Shown piece by piece: positions 1-7,505 of a stretch of 64,000 nt of DNA. Source of the DNA: an uncultured Pelagibacteraceae bacterium (GTDB lineage: Bacteria > Pseudomonadota > Alphaproteobacteria > Pelagibacterales > Pelagibacteraceae). Numbering within the stretch: the stretch's first letter is position 1; the number at the start of each line of letters is the position of its first letter. The stretch spans positions 19,166 through 83,165 of the forward strand of contig CACMCJ010000005.1 in assembly GCA_902612235.1 (NCBI GenBank), written 5' to 3'. Both the position numbers and the translations under genes were made by a program. A model generated the notes under the pieces. It searched no databases. It saw nothing but the letters and a program-made list of their open reading frames with translations, and was not told the DNA's origin.

Positions 1-18
1 TTTACCTATTATAATTAT

Positions 19-339
19 ATGGCAAAAATAACTTACAAAGACCAACAAGGAAATTCAAAAACTATAGAAGTTGATAACGGGCTTACTGTAATGGAAGGAG
101 CCGTTCAACATAATATACCTGGAATAGATGCTGATTGTGGGGGATCTATGGCTTGTGCCACTTGCCATGTTTATGTCGAAGAAAAATGGTTAGATAAATT
201 ACCAAAAGCAGAAGATGGAGAAGTAGACATGATAGATATGGCATTTGAGCCTAAAAACAACAGTCGATTAAGCTGTCAAATTATAGTTGAAAATGACTTA
301 GATGGTTTAGTAGTAACAACGCCAGAAAAACAAAGTTAA
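19..339 (+). CDS. [2Fe-2S] ferredoxin, adrenodoxin type
   Basis: A 106-residue one-electron carrier. Four cysteines (C40, C46, C49, C86) form the Cx5Cx2C...C pattern of vertebrate-type (adrenodoxin/FdxB) ferredoxins. In alphaproteobacteria such proteins serve Fe-S assembly or P450-type oxygenases. The start is the first ATG, with only 18 bases visible upstream, so the promoter lies outside the window. The stop codon meets the next gene, a ferredoxin-NADP reductase, with a one-base overlap (TAATG), so the two are almost certainly co-transcribed as an electron-transfer pair. The family is clear; the physiological electron acceptor cannot be read from the sequence. Confidence 0.93.
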   Translation: MAKITYKDQQGNSKTIEVDNGLTVMEGAVQHNIPGIDADCGGSMACATCHVYVEEKWLDKLPKAEDGEVDMIDMAFEPKNNSRLSCQIIVENDLDGLVVTTPEKQS

Positions 340-1352
340 TGATTAAGACTGATGTAATAATTGTAGGGGCTGGGCCGGTAGGGTTATTCGCAGTACATCA
401 ATTAGGGATTAAAGGACTAAAAGCTGTTCTGATCGATAATTTAGACAAAGCTGGAGGACAATGTATAGAACTTTATCCTGAAAAACCTATTTATGATATA
501 CCAGCAGTTCCAGAGTGCACAGGCAGAGAGCTAACGGAAAGGTTATTAGAACAAATAAAACCCTTTAAAACTAAACTTTTTCTTAATGAGAGAGTTAATG
601 AGGTTAAATCAGATAAAAACAACTGGATAGTTAAAACAAGCAATAAAAATGAATTCATTGCTCCAAATATTATAATTGCAGGAGGAGTGGGGTCATTTGA
701 ACCCAGAAAACTTTCGATTAAAGAAACTGAAAAATTTGAGGGTAAATCAATATTCTATGCAGTAAAAAATAAAGAAGAATTTAAAAATAAAGATATTTGT
801 ATTTTTGGAGGCGGAGACTCAGCTCTTGATTGGACTTTGGAGCTCTCAAAATTTTCTAAAATAACATTAATTCATAGACGAGATCAATTTAGAGGGGCAC
901 AACACACTATTAATGAAATAAAAAAATTAGAAAAAAAGGGTAAAATCTCGATTAAAACTCCATTTCAATTAGATAAGATTGAAGGTGATGAGTCTATTAA
1001 ATCAATTTCTATTAAAGACGATAATGGTAAAATAGAAAAAATTCCGACTGATGTTGTGTTAAGTTTCTTTGGACTTGTGATGAAATTGGGACCAATAGCG
1101 GAATGGGGCTTAAATATGGATAAAAAAACTATTTCAGTAAATCCACATAATTTTGAAACAAACAAAAAAGGAATATTTGCTGCTGGCGATATATGTAGTT
1201 ACCCTGGTAAATTGAAATTAATATTGTCAGGTTTTCATGAAGTTGCATTAGCTTCAGTAGAGTGTTTCAAACGAGCTAGACCAAACGAAAAATATAGATT
1301 TGAATTTACCACTTCCTCAAAAACTATCCAAGATAGACTTGGAAAAAAATGA
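339..1352 (+). CDS. Ferredoxin--NADP reductase, thioredoxin reductase-like type
   Basis: A 337-residue flavoprotein expected to pass electrons between NADPH and ferredoxin. An FAD-binding GAGPVG motif lies at residues 10-15. A second nucleotide-binding GGGDSA motif at 157-162 and an HRRDQFR stretch at 179-185 fit an NADPH 2'-phosphate site. The CxxC redox pair of true thioredoxin reductases is missing at the expected place, as in the TrxR-like FNR family of Bacillus YumC and alphaproteobacteria. It overlaps the ferredoxin stop by one base and its own stop overlaps the GST start (ATGA), giving a tight three-gene operon. Ferredoxin is the likely partner because the genes are adjacent. Confidence 0.92.
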   Translation: MIKTDVIIVGAGPVGLFAVHQLGIKGLKAVLIDNLDKAGGQCIELYPEKPIYDIPAVPECTGRELTERLLEQIKPFKTKLFLNERVNEVKSDKNNWIVKTSNKNEFIAPNIIIAGGVGSFEPRKLSIKETEKFEGKSIFYAVKNKEEFKNKDICIFGGGDSALDWTLELSKFSKITLIHRRDQFRGAQHTINEIKKLEKKGKISIKTPFQLDKIEGDESIKSISIKDDNGKIEKIPTDVVLSFFGLVMKLGPIAEWGLNMDKKTISVNPHNFETNKKGIFAAGDICSYPGKLKLILSGFHEVALASVECFKRARPNEKYRFEFTTSSKTIQDRLGKK

Positions 1353-1975
1353 TTGAACTTCTAACTGCTGATACACCTAACGGTAAAAAAATATCAATTA
1401 TGTTGGAGGAAATTAAATTTAAATATAAAGTTACAAAAATAAATATTTTTAAAGAAGAACAATTTAAACCAGATTTTAAAAAAATTAGTCCATTTAGCAA
1501 AACACCAGTGATCATTGATCACGATAATAAAAAAAGTCTTTTTGAGTCTGGAGCTATCTTAATGTACTTAGGTGAAAAAAGTGGAAAATTTTATGAAAAA
1601 ACAAACAGACTGCTTATTAATCAATGGCTAATAGGGCAAGTTGCCTACATAGGTCCTATGTTAGGCCAACATCATCAATTTCATCATTACAATCCAGGTA
1701 AAAGTAAATTTGGAGAAAACAGATACTTCAAAATTGCTGAAAGAATTTATAATGAATTAGATCTTAGGTTAGCAAATGTGAAATTTCTAGCAGGAGAGGA
1801 TTATTCTATAGCCGACATCGCTACTTTTCCTTGGATAGCAAGACATGATTGGCATGATATTGGTTTAAAAAAATTTAAAAACCTTTCTAAATGGTATAAA
1901 AGGATTTCCAGTAGAGATGCAGTGGCAAAAGGTTATGATCTTATGAAGACAGGAGATAAAATACCTAAAATTTAA
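1349..1975 (+). CDS. Glutathione S-transferase, Nu-class (YfcG/YghU-like)
   Basis: A 208-residue GST with a thioredoxin-fold N-terminal half and a helical C-terminal half. The opening TPNGKKI segment, the LFESGAILMYL glutathione-binding stretch, the GPMLGQHHQFHH segment and the C-terminal GEDYSIADIA motif all resemble E. coli YfcG, a glutathione-disulfide oxidoreductase. No N-terminal catalytic Cys or Ser is evident, which also fits that class. It starts at the ATGA overlap with the reductase gene and ends convergently with dksA, sharing the TTAA of both stops. The redox context (ferredoxin, FNR) suggests a thiol or oxidative-stress role; the substrate is unknown. Confidence 0.88.
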   Translation: MIELLTADTPNGKKISIMLEEIKFKYKVTKINIFKEEQFKPDFKKISPFSKTPVIIDHDNKKSLFESGAILMYLGEKSGKFYEKTNRLLINQWLIGQVAYIGPMLGQHHQFHHYNPGKSKFGENRYFKIAERIYNELDLRLANVKFLAGEDYSIADIATFPWIARHDWHDIGLKKFKNLSKWYKRISSRDAVAKGYDLMKTGDKIPKI

Positions 1976-2397
1976 TCGTCTATAAAAATTTTCTCGTTTC
2001 TCTCATGTTTTTCTTGTGCTTCAATAGTTAAAGTTGCGACTGGTCTAGCAATTAATCTTTTTAAACCTATAGGTTCTCCAGTGTCTTCACAATATCCATA
2101 AGTTCCATCTTTTAATCTCTTCAATGCAGCATTTATTTTTGAAATTAATTTTCTACTTCTATTTAAAGCTTTCATTTCCACCGATTTATCAGTGTAAGAA
2201 GAAGCTTGATCAACTATATCAGCCGAAGAAACGTTATCATCGGATGAATTTAATATATTACCTAAGTTATTAGCCTTAATAATATCATTCTTCCATTTTA
2301 TTAGTTCCCCAGTAAAATATTTTTTGTGTTTTGCACACATATATTTTTCTTTTATGCTGGGTATATAGATTTTTTTAATAGTTTTTTTCTTGAGCAT
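1972..2397 (-). CDS. dksA: DksA/TraR family RNA polymerase-binding regulator, lacking zinc cysteines
   Basis: A 141-residue homologue of DksA, which binds the RNA polymerase secondary channel and, with ppGpp, adjusts rRNA and amino-acid promoters. The coiled-coil tip motif DxxDxA is present (D60, D63, A65). In the globular domain only C103 remains where E. coli DksA has four zinc-binding cysteines; the others are replaced (YCEDTGEPIG, then TLTIEAQEKHE). This Cys-poor form is typical of alphaproteobacterial DksA as I recall it. A good sigma70-like promoter lies just upstream and predicts a leader of about nine bases. The gene converges with the GST gene. Confidence 0.9.
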   Translation of the reverse strand: MLKKKTIKKIYIPSIKEKYMCAKHKKYFTGELIKWKNDIIKANNLGNILNSSDDNVSSADIVDQASSYTDKSVEMKALNRSRKLISKINAALKRLKDGTYGYCEDTGEPIGLKRLIARPVATLTIEAQEKHERNEKIFIDD

Positions 2398-2412
2398 TTT
2401 TTGAATTTGGGG

Positions 2413-2440
2413 AGTATATGTTTGAATTTTGTCGTGTCAA
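2413..2440 (-). promoter_or_regulatory. Sigma70-type promoter of dksA
   Basis: On the minus strand TTGACA (2440-2435) is followed after 16 bases by TATACT (2418-2413). The -35 is a perfect consensus and the -10 matches in five of six positions, making this one of the best promoters seen in the window. Transcription would start near 2406, leaving roughly nine bases before the dksA ATG at 2397. The transcript would therefore be almost leaderless, and no Shine-Dalgarno sequence is visible. Confidence 0.68.
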
Positions 2441-2469
2441 TAGCTTAAAAATTGTATTAATTTGCTGTA

Positions 2470-3834
2470 ATGATTATTAAAAAAAATACAAAAAATGTCT
2501 TTACAATATTTTTGTTTTCTCACCTAATTATTTGGACGCTTATTCCAACCTTCTCAAATATTAATTTGCCTCTAGATACAATTGAGGCACTTGCATGGGG
2601 AAGTGACTTAAAGTGGGGCTTCAACAAGCACCCGCCTTTAAGTGCTTTTGCTGCAGAGATATTTTTCAAAATTTTTGGCAATGAAGATTTGGCATTTTAT
2701 TTTTTAAGCCAGGTCTTTGTTATAATTTCTTTTATTGTAGTTTTTAAATTTTCAGTAGAATTTTTTAATAATAAAAATTTTGCTCTCTTATCCGTTCTTT
2801 TGCTTGAAGGTATTTACTTTTATAATTTTACGACACCAGAGTTTAATGTTAACGTAGCTCAATTACCTTTTTGGGCTTTAACTATATATTACACTTGGAG
2901 ATGTGTTAAGTATGATAGAGCAATTGACTATGTACTTTTGGGTTTATTTGCTGGGCTAGGAATTTTATCAAAATATCTTTTTATTTATCTAATTATAGGA
3001 ATTAAACTCTTTTTCTTTTACTCATTAAAAAAAAGAATTAAATTTTCGCATTATTTTATCGCAGGTACTACAGCCTTATTAATTATATTGCCTCACTTAA
3101 TCTGGTTAACTGAAAATAATTACATTACTATTACTTATGGTCTGTTAAGAGCTGGAGAAACAGAAAATATCTTTGACCATTTTATAAATCCTTTAATTTT
3201 CTTAGTTAAACAAATTGGTATCCTTATTCCCTTCTTTTTTATGTTTTTTTTTCTTGTAAAAAATATAAAAACTAAAATTAATTTTAAAGATAAAAAATTA
3301 GTTTTTTTACTTTTAACAACCATAGCTCCACTTTTCTTTATTTTACTTACTTCAATGATTATGGGAGCAAAAATAAGAACAATGTGGATGACGCCTTTTT
3401 ATTTATTTTTTGGTGTTTTATTTATTTATCTATTTCAAAAAAAAATTAATTTAAACAAAATTAATAAGTTTATTACTGTGTTTATATTTTTATTTATTCT
3501 CTCTCCAGCTACTTACTTATACATATCAGTTTCAAAAACTGATAAGAGAACAGATTATCCTGGAAAAGAAATAGCAAATTTAGTTCAAAATAGGTGGGAT
3601 AGGAATTTTAAGAATGAAATTAAAGTTGTTATAGGAGATGAGTGGTTTGCAGGAAACTTATCATATCATTTGACTTCTAGACCTAAATGGATGCAAAATT
3701 TAAATGACAGCTCATCTATTCAGTCAGATGAAGGTGTTATTTACACAGGAAACCCCAAAATATTAAAAAGAGTGTGTCCTGGAGTTTTTGGAACAATTAA
3801 GCCAGTAGGATATTGTATGATAGGTTTAAAATGA
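2470..3834 (+). CDS. Glycosyltransferase family 39 (ArnT/PMT-like) membrane protein
   Basis: A 454-residue integral membrane protein with about ten hydrophobic segments. An early periplasmic loop carries acidic residues (LDTIEALAWG) followed by KHPPL, the pattern of PMT_2/ArnT-type transferases that take a sugar from a polyprenyl-phosphate carrier on the periplasmic face. The C-terminal domain is soluble and contains WFAGNLSYHL. It overlaps the next gene, a GT2 enzyme, by ATGA. The pair suggests that the GT2 charges the lipid carrier and this protein transfers the sugar to LPS, lipid A or another surface glycan. Acceptor and sugar are unknown. The gene is divergent from dksA. Confidence 0.8.
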   Translation: MIIKKNTKNVFTIFLFSHLIIWTLIPTFSNINLPLDTIEALAWGSDLKWGFNKHPPLSAFAAEIFFKIFGNEDLAFYFLSQVFVIISFIVVFKFSVEFFNNKNFALLSVLLLEGIYFYNFTTPEFNVNVAQLPFWALTIYYTWRCVKYDRAIDYVLLGLFAGLGILSKYLFIYLIIGIKLFFFYSLKKRIKFSHYFIAGTTALLIILPHLIWLTENNYITITYGLLRAGETENIFDHFINPLIFLVKQIGILIPFFFMFFFLVKNIKTKINFKDKKLVFLLLTTIAPLFFILLTSMIMGAKIRTMWMTPFYLFFGVLFIYLFQKKINLNKINKFITVFIFLFILSPATYLYISVSKTDKRTDYPGKEIANLVQNRWDRNFKNEIKVVIGDEWFAGNLSYHLTSRPKWMQNLNDSSSIQSDEGVIYTGNPKILKRVCPGVFGTIKPVGYCMIGLK

Positions 3835-4706
3835 AAAAAATTATTATCTTATTACCAGTGTATGATGACTGGGAGTCTCTAGAAAAAGTTTTAAATGAAA
3901 TTAGCTCTCATATTCAAAGTATTAAAAATTTTGTATTTAGTTGTATTATAATTAATGACTCTTCTAAAATTGAAAAACCAAAAATAAAAAAACCAAACAG
4001 TTTTAATTCTTTAAAAATAATTCATATGAAAAAAAATAAAGGACATGCAAGGTGCAATGCTTTTGGTTTGAGATATATTAATCAAAACGAAGATCATGAT
4101 TATGTTATTCTTATGGACAGCGATGGCGAAGATAGGCCAGTTGAAATTAAAAAATTAATCGAAAAAATTATTGAAAATCCAAATAATTCAGTTGTTGCAA
4201 AAAGAATAAAAAGGTCAGAAGGACCAATATTTCAATCTTTATACCAAATTCATAAATTGATATCCTATATATTTACAGGAAAAAAAAGCAACTTTGGGAA
4301 TTATAGCTGTCTTACAAAGCAAGATATTAAAATTCTCTCAGATAAAGCGAGCCTTTGGAGCAGTTTTTCAGGAACCGTAAAAAAATATATAAAAGATTTA
4401 AATGAAGTAGATTCAATTAGAGGTCTTAGATATTTTGGTCCTTCAAAAATGTCCTTGTATAATCTCTTAATTCATTCTTTTTCAATAATCGCTGTATTTA
4501 AATATACTGTTTTTTTTAGATCTTTCGTAATGATGATAATTTTATTTTTATTACTTAAAATCTTAGGATTGAAAATATTTGCTTATATTCAAGTATTATT
4601 ATTAACTTTTAATTTTCTGATATTAGTTGTTTCTTTAAGAGAAAGCGAAAAAGCATTGAGTGAAAGCAATAAAAATATTAAAGATATAGAAGTTATAGTA
4701 CACTAA
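3831..4706 (+). CDS. Glycosyltransferase family 2, polyprenyl-phosphate type
   Basis: A 291-residue protein when started at the ATG at 3831. An upstream in-frame ATG at 3813 lies inside the GT39 gene, but 3831 gives the usual ATGA overlap and a standard KKIIILLPVYDD start to the GT-A fold. A DSDGED stretch about 100 residues in is the likely nucleotide-sugar/metal site. Two hydrophobic segments near the C-terminus anchor it in the membrane, as in DPMS/GtrB-like enzymes that make polyprenyl-phosphate sugars. It probably supplies the lipid-linked donor for the preceding GT39. The sugar is not predictable. Confidence 0.82.
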   Translation: MKKIIILLPVYDDWESLEKVLNEISSHIQSIKNFVFSCIIINDSSKIEKPKIKKPNSFNSLKIIHMKKNKGHARCNAFGLRYINQNEDHDYVILMDSDGEDRPVEIKKLIEKIIENPNNSVVAKRIKRSEGPIFQSLYQIHKLISYIFTGKKSNFGNYSCLTKQDIKILSDKASLWSSFSGTVKKYIKDLNEVDSIRGLRYFGPSKMSLYNLLIHSFSIIAVFKYTVFFRSFVMMIILFLLLKILGLKIFAYIQVLLLTFNFLILVVSLRESEKALSESNKNIKDIEVIVH

Positions 4707-4715
4707 AGAGTTGTA

Positions 4716-4779
4716 TTTTGAGTCCTTAGTGGAATCAAAAGGGAGTCAAAACAAGAACATTTAAAACACAATTTATAGT
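4716..4779 (+). promoter_or_regulatory. Tandem 10-base repeats upstream of a -10 element, with one inverted copy
   Basis: The 132-base gap before the GFA gene contains GGAATCAAAA (4731-4740) and GGAGTCAAAA (4742-4751), two direct copies spaced by exactly 11 bases. A third, inverted copy TTTTGAGTCC lies at 4716-4725 and could also pair with the last copy as a hairpin. A TATAGT -10-like hexamer lies at 4774-4779, so the repeats end where a -35 would be. Tandem half-sites one helical turn apart next to the -35 resemble activator sites of the OmpR/PhoB family. No -35 consensus is present. This is a pattern observation with no known regulator attached. Confidence 0.35.
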
Positions 4780-4838
4780 ATTGTGAGTAAGGCAGAACAA
4801 AGATAATTTGAAATTAAACTATATCTGTTGAATTAATT

Positions 4839-5198
4839 ATGAAAAAATTAATATGTCATTGTGGAGCTGTAGAGGCAGAAATAAATATAGATAATGTGGA
4901 GAACGTAGTTAGATGTAATTGTTCTATTTGCAAAAGAAAAGGAGCAATTATGTGTATGGTCGAAAATGAAAAATTTAAATTAATTAAAGGTAAAGAAAAT
5001 TTAAAACTTTATCAATTTCATTCAAAAATAGCTAAACATTACTTTTGCTATAATTGCGGAATTTATACTCATCATCATCCTCGAATAAATCCATCTTTAA
5101 CTGCATTCAATGTAGGCTGTATAGAAGAAATTGACACATTTAAATTTGAAAAAATAAAAGTTGCAGATGGTCAAAATCATCCTCTGGATAAAAAATAA
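4839..5198 (+). CDS. GFA/CENP-V family zinc-binding protein
   Basis: A 119-residue protein of the glutathione-dependent formaldehyde-activating enzyme (Gfa/CENP-V) fold. It has the diagnostic cysteine sets: C6xC8G, then C26xCxxC31, then C70xxC73G. These bind a structural and a catalytic-site zinc in Gfa. Many family members are not formaldehyde enzymes, and the pathway role here is not established. The following gene starts six bases downstream, so the two are likely co-transcribed. The candidate regulatory repeats at 4716-4779 lie directly upstream. Confidence 0.85.
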   Translation: MKKLICHCGAVEAEINIDNVENVVRCNCSICKRKGAIMCMVENEKFKLIKGKENLKLYQFHSKIAKHYFCYNCGIYTHHHPRINPSLTAFNVGCIEEIDTFKFEKIKVADGQNHPLDKK

Positions 5199-5203
5199 AA
5201 CTA

Positions 5204-6121
5204 ATGTCGAAAAGAAGTTTAGATTTTTCAGGTTTAAATAGAGAATATTTAAAATATTTAAAGAGCAAGGAAACTAAATCGCATCCTATAATTGATAAAA
5301 TTGGTAAATTAAAAACATTTTATTTACCACTTTCTAAATGGATTTATTCAATATATAAAAAAGATCAAAAGATAAAAATTATTGGTCTTTCTGGAGGGCA
5401 AGGTGCAGGCAAAAGTACAATAACTGCAGTCCTTAAATTTCTCTTAAAAAAACTTTATGGATTAGAAGTTTGTATCATTTCAATTGATGACTTTTACAAA
5501 ACTAAAAATGAGAGAAAAAAAATGTCTAAAAAAATACATCCATTATTTTTAACAAGAGGAGTTCCTGGAACTCATGACATTAATTTAATCAATCAAATTT
5601 TTCAAAAACTAAAAAAAAAAAATTTTAAACCTTTTTTTATTCCAAAATTTGATAAGTCAATTGATGATAGATTGAAAAAAAAAGAATGGACGAAGGTTAA
5701 TAAATCTCCAAATATTATTATTTTTGAAGGGTGGTGCGTAGGTGCTGAGCACCAGAAAATTAACGCTCTAAAAAAATCTATAAATGAATTGGAGCGCAAA
5801 TATGACGCAAGCCTTATATGGAGAAAAAAAGTAAATGAATATCTTAAAAAATATAAAAAAATTTTTAAAAAAATTGATAAATTAGTGTATTTAAAGGTTC
5901 CAAATTTTAATCAAATTTATTATTGGAGATTATTGCAGGAAAAAAAGTTAAAATTGACTTCAAAAAATAAGGAGATTATGTCAAAGTCTCAAATTAAAGA
6001 TTTTATTATGCATTATGAAAGAATTACAAAGCAAATGATGAAAGAACATTTAAAAATATCAAATCTTGTAGTTTATTTAGACAAAGAGCATAGATCACGA
6101 AGGATAAAATTTATAAACTAA
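5204..6121 (+). CDS. D-glycerate 3-kinase-like P-loop kinase
   Basis: A 305-residue P-loop kinase. The Walker A motif GGQGAGKS at residues 64-71, the SIDDFY stretch after it, the RGVPGTHD segment and the IIFEGWCVG strand match the plant GLYK/yeast Tda10 family. GLYK phosphorylates D-glycerate to 3-phosphoglycerate, the last step of the photorespiratory or glycolate route. This would let the cell bring glycolate-derived glycerate into central metabolism. Uridine- and pantothenate-kinase relatives share the fold, so substrate assignment rests on the GTHD and EGW motifs. It lies five bases after the GFA gene and directly before a tolC-like gene. Confidence 0.8.
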   Translation: MSKRSLDFSGLNREYLKYLKSKETKSHPIIDKIGKLKTFYLPLSKWIYSIYKKDQKIKIIGLSGGQGAGKSTITAVLKFLLKKLYGLEVCIISIDDFYKTKNERKKMSKKIHPLFLTRGVPGTHDINLINQIFQKLKKKNFKPFFIPKFDKSIDDRLKKKEWTKVNKSPNIIIFEGWCVGAEHQKINALKKSINELERKYDASLIWRKKVNEYLKKYKKIFKKIDKLVYLKVPNFNQIYYWRLLQEKKLKLTSKNKEIMSKSQIKDFIMHYERITKQMMKEHLKISNLVVYLDKEHRSRRIKFIN

Positions 6122-7411
6122 ATGAAAAAACTCATATTTTTCAGTCTATTTTTAACGTCTATTGTGAAAGCAGAAAATAATGTTCAATTTTTTATTGAAT
6201 CTGCGCTTAAGAATAATCTTAAACTAAATGCAGAGAGAAAAAATCAAGAGTCAATTAAGCAAAACATAAATATTTCAAAAAGTGAATTTTTGCCGAGCGT
6301 TTCTTTATCTGCTGATCAAAATAGCACACAATCATCAAATAAAACTAATCACAGTGGATCAAAATTACCAGATTCAAGCACTGATACAGAAACGACATCA
6401 GTTTCTGTTGATCAAAAAATATTTCAAGGATTTAAAGGTTATAATGCATTAAAAAAATCAGAATTAGAGTTGAAGAAGGCAAATTTCAAACTTAAGCAAG
6501 TTGAGCAACAGACAATTTTAGAGACTGTTTCTGCGTATTTTGATTTTATATTTAAAACTAAAAATAAAGAATTTAATTTATCAAATGTAAACTTATTTGA
6601 GAGACAGGTTGAATTTGACGGAGCTAGGTTACAAAAAGGGGAAATAACACTTACTGATTTAGCTCAATCTGAATCTTCTTTAGCTGGAGCTAATGCAAAT
6701 TTGATAAATGCTGAAACGGAATTGCTAGCTTCAAAAATAAATTTTGAGAGAGTTATTAGAAAGGAAGCTCCCAGTTCATTGAATGGAAATGAAAAAGTAG
6801 AGGTAGAACTGCCAAGTACATTAAAAGAGGCAATTGATATTGCTAAATTTAATAATTCTGAATTACTTATTTCTAAATTAAATTACGAGATCGCTGAAAA
6901 AGATTTGAATATTGAAAAAGCAAGACTTTCTCCATCAGCTTCTATTAAATATTCTAGATCAGAAAATAAAGATTTTAGCACTTCCGTGGATGATGCAGAC
7001 GAAGAAACTGTAAAAGCTACTATAACTTGGCCCATCATTAAAGGTGGAGAAAATATATCTTCAATAAAAAAGTCATCACTAATAAAACAAAAAACTTTTT
7101 TACTGGCACAGGACACCGAAAATAAATTAATAACAGATACTACTAACGCTTGGTCTAAATACAAGTCATCCGGAAGCGTATTAATTGCAACTGAAGCTCA
7201 ATTAAAGGCAGCAGAAATTGCCAATGAGGGCATCACATTAGAGTACGACACTGGCAATACACGCACCACCCTAGAAGTTATCCAATCTAGAAGCCTACTT
7301 TTGGAGTCTAGAATTGCATTTGCCAAGGCTGAGAGAGATTTTGTAATTTCTAAATTTCAACTGGCTTTTCAGCTTGGAACTCTGTCACTAAGCTCTATTA
7401 ATGAGCTATAA
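6122..7411 (+). CDS. TolC family outer-membrane efflux/secretion channel
   Basis: A 429-residue protein with a signal peptide (about 17 residues, ending near VKAEN). It has two TolC/OEP repeats rich in long heptad-like helices, such as NLSNVNLFERQVEFDGARL and its C-terminal counterpart. TolC trimers form the outer-membrane exit duct of type I secretion and RND pumps. No membrane-fusion or inner-membrane pump gene is adjacent, so it probably serves partners encoded elsewhere. The start directly abuts the kinase stop. In the second repeat LEYDTGNTRTTLEVIQS matches the usual EY..G..T..DVL.A motif. Confidence 0.88.
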   Translation: MKKLIFFSLFLTSIVKAENNVQFFIESALKNNLKLNAERKNQESIKQNINISKSEFLPSVSLSADQNSTQSSNKTNHSGSKLPDSSTDTETTSVSVDQKIFQGFKGYNALKKSELELKKANFKLKQVEQQTILETVSAYFDFIFKTKNKEFNLSNVNLFERQVEFDGARLQKGEITLTDLAQSESSLAGANANLINAETELLASKINFERVIRKEAPSSLNGNEKVEVELPSTLKEAIDIAKFNNSELLISKLNYEIAEKDLNIEKARLSPSASIKYSRSENKDFSTSVDDADEETVKATITWPIIKGGENISSIKKSSLIKQKTFLLAQDTENKLITDTTNAWSKYKSSGSVLIATEAQLKAAEIANEGITLEYDTGNTRTTLEVIQSRSLLLESRIAFAKAERDFVISKFQLAFQLGTLSLSSINEL

Positions 7412-7434
7412 GCCTTGATTTTTGGGGTTTTTTT
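7410..7434 (+). terminator. Weak intrinsic terminator candidate after the tolC-like gene
   Basis: AAGCC (7410-7414) can pair with GGTTT (7426-7430) to give a short five-base stem including one G-T pair, followed by a run of T. The stem is weak and the loop long, but it lies exactly at the end of the tolC-like gene and before recA, where termination is expected. Confidence 0.28.
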
Positions 7435-7452
7435 AATAATTCTTGAAAAAGA

Positions 7453-7467
7453 GAACAAAATGTGTAC
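7453..7467 (+). promoter_or_regulatory. SOS-box-like GAAC-N7-GTAC upstream of recA
   Basis: GAAC (7453-7456) is followed after seven bases by GTAC (7464-7467), about 40 bases before the recA start. The alphaproteobacterial LexA site is the direct repeat GAACN7GAAC (equivalently GTTCN7GTTC), so this matches with one mismatch. Position in front of recA is what would be expected. A single imperfect 8-base match in AT-rich DNA can arise by chance, and the window does not show whether a LexA exists. Confidence 0.3.
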
Positions 7468-7505
7468 ATTTAATCTAACGATTCGATATAACAAAAGGAA
7501 AAAAA

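Noticed and set aside
4707..4838. Possible tRNA or small RNA gene in the gap after the GT2 gene
   Set aside because: No cloverleaf could be drawn; only the short repeats already reported are visible.
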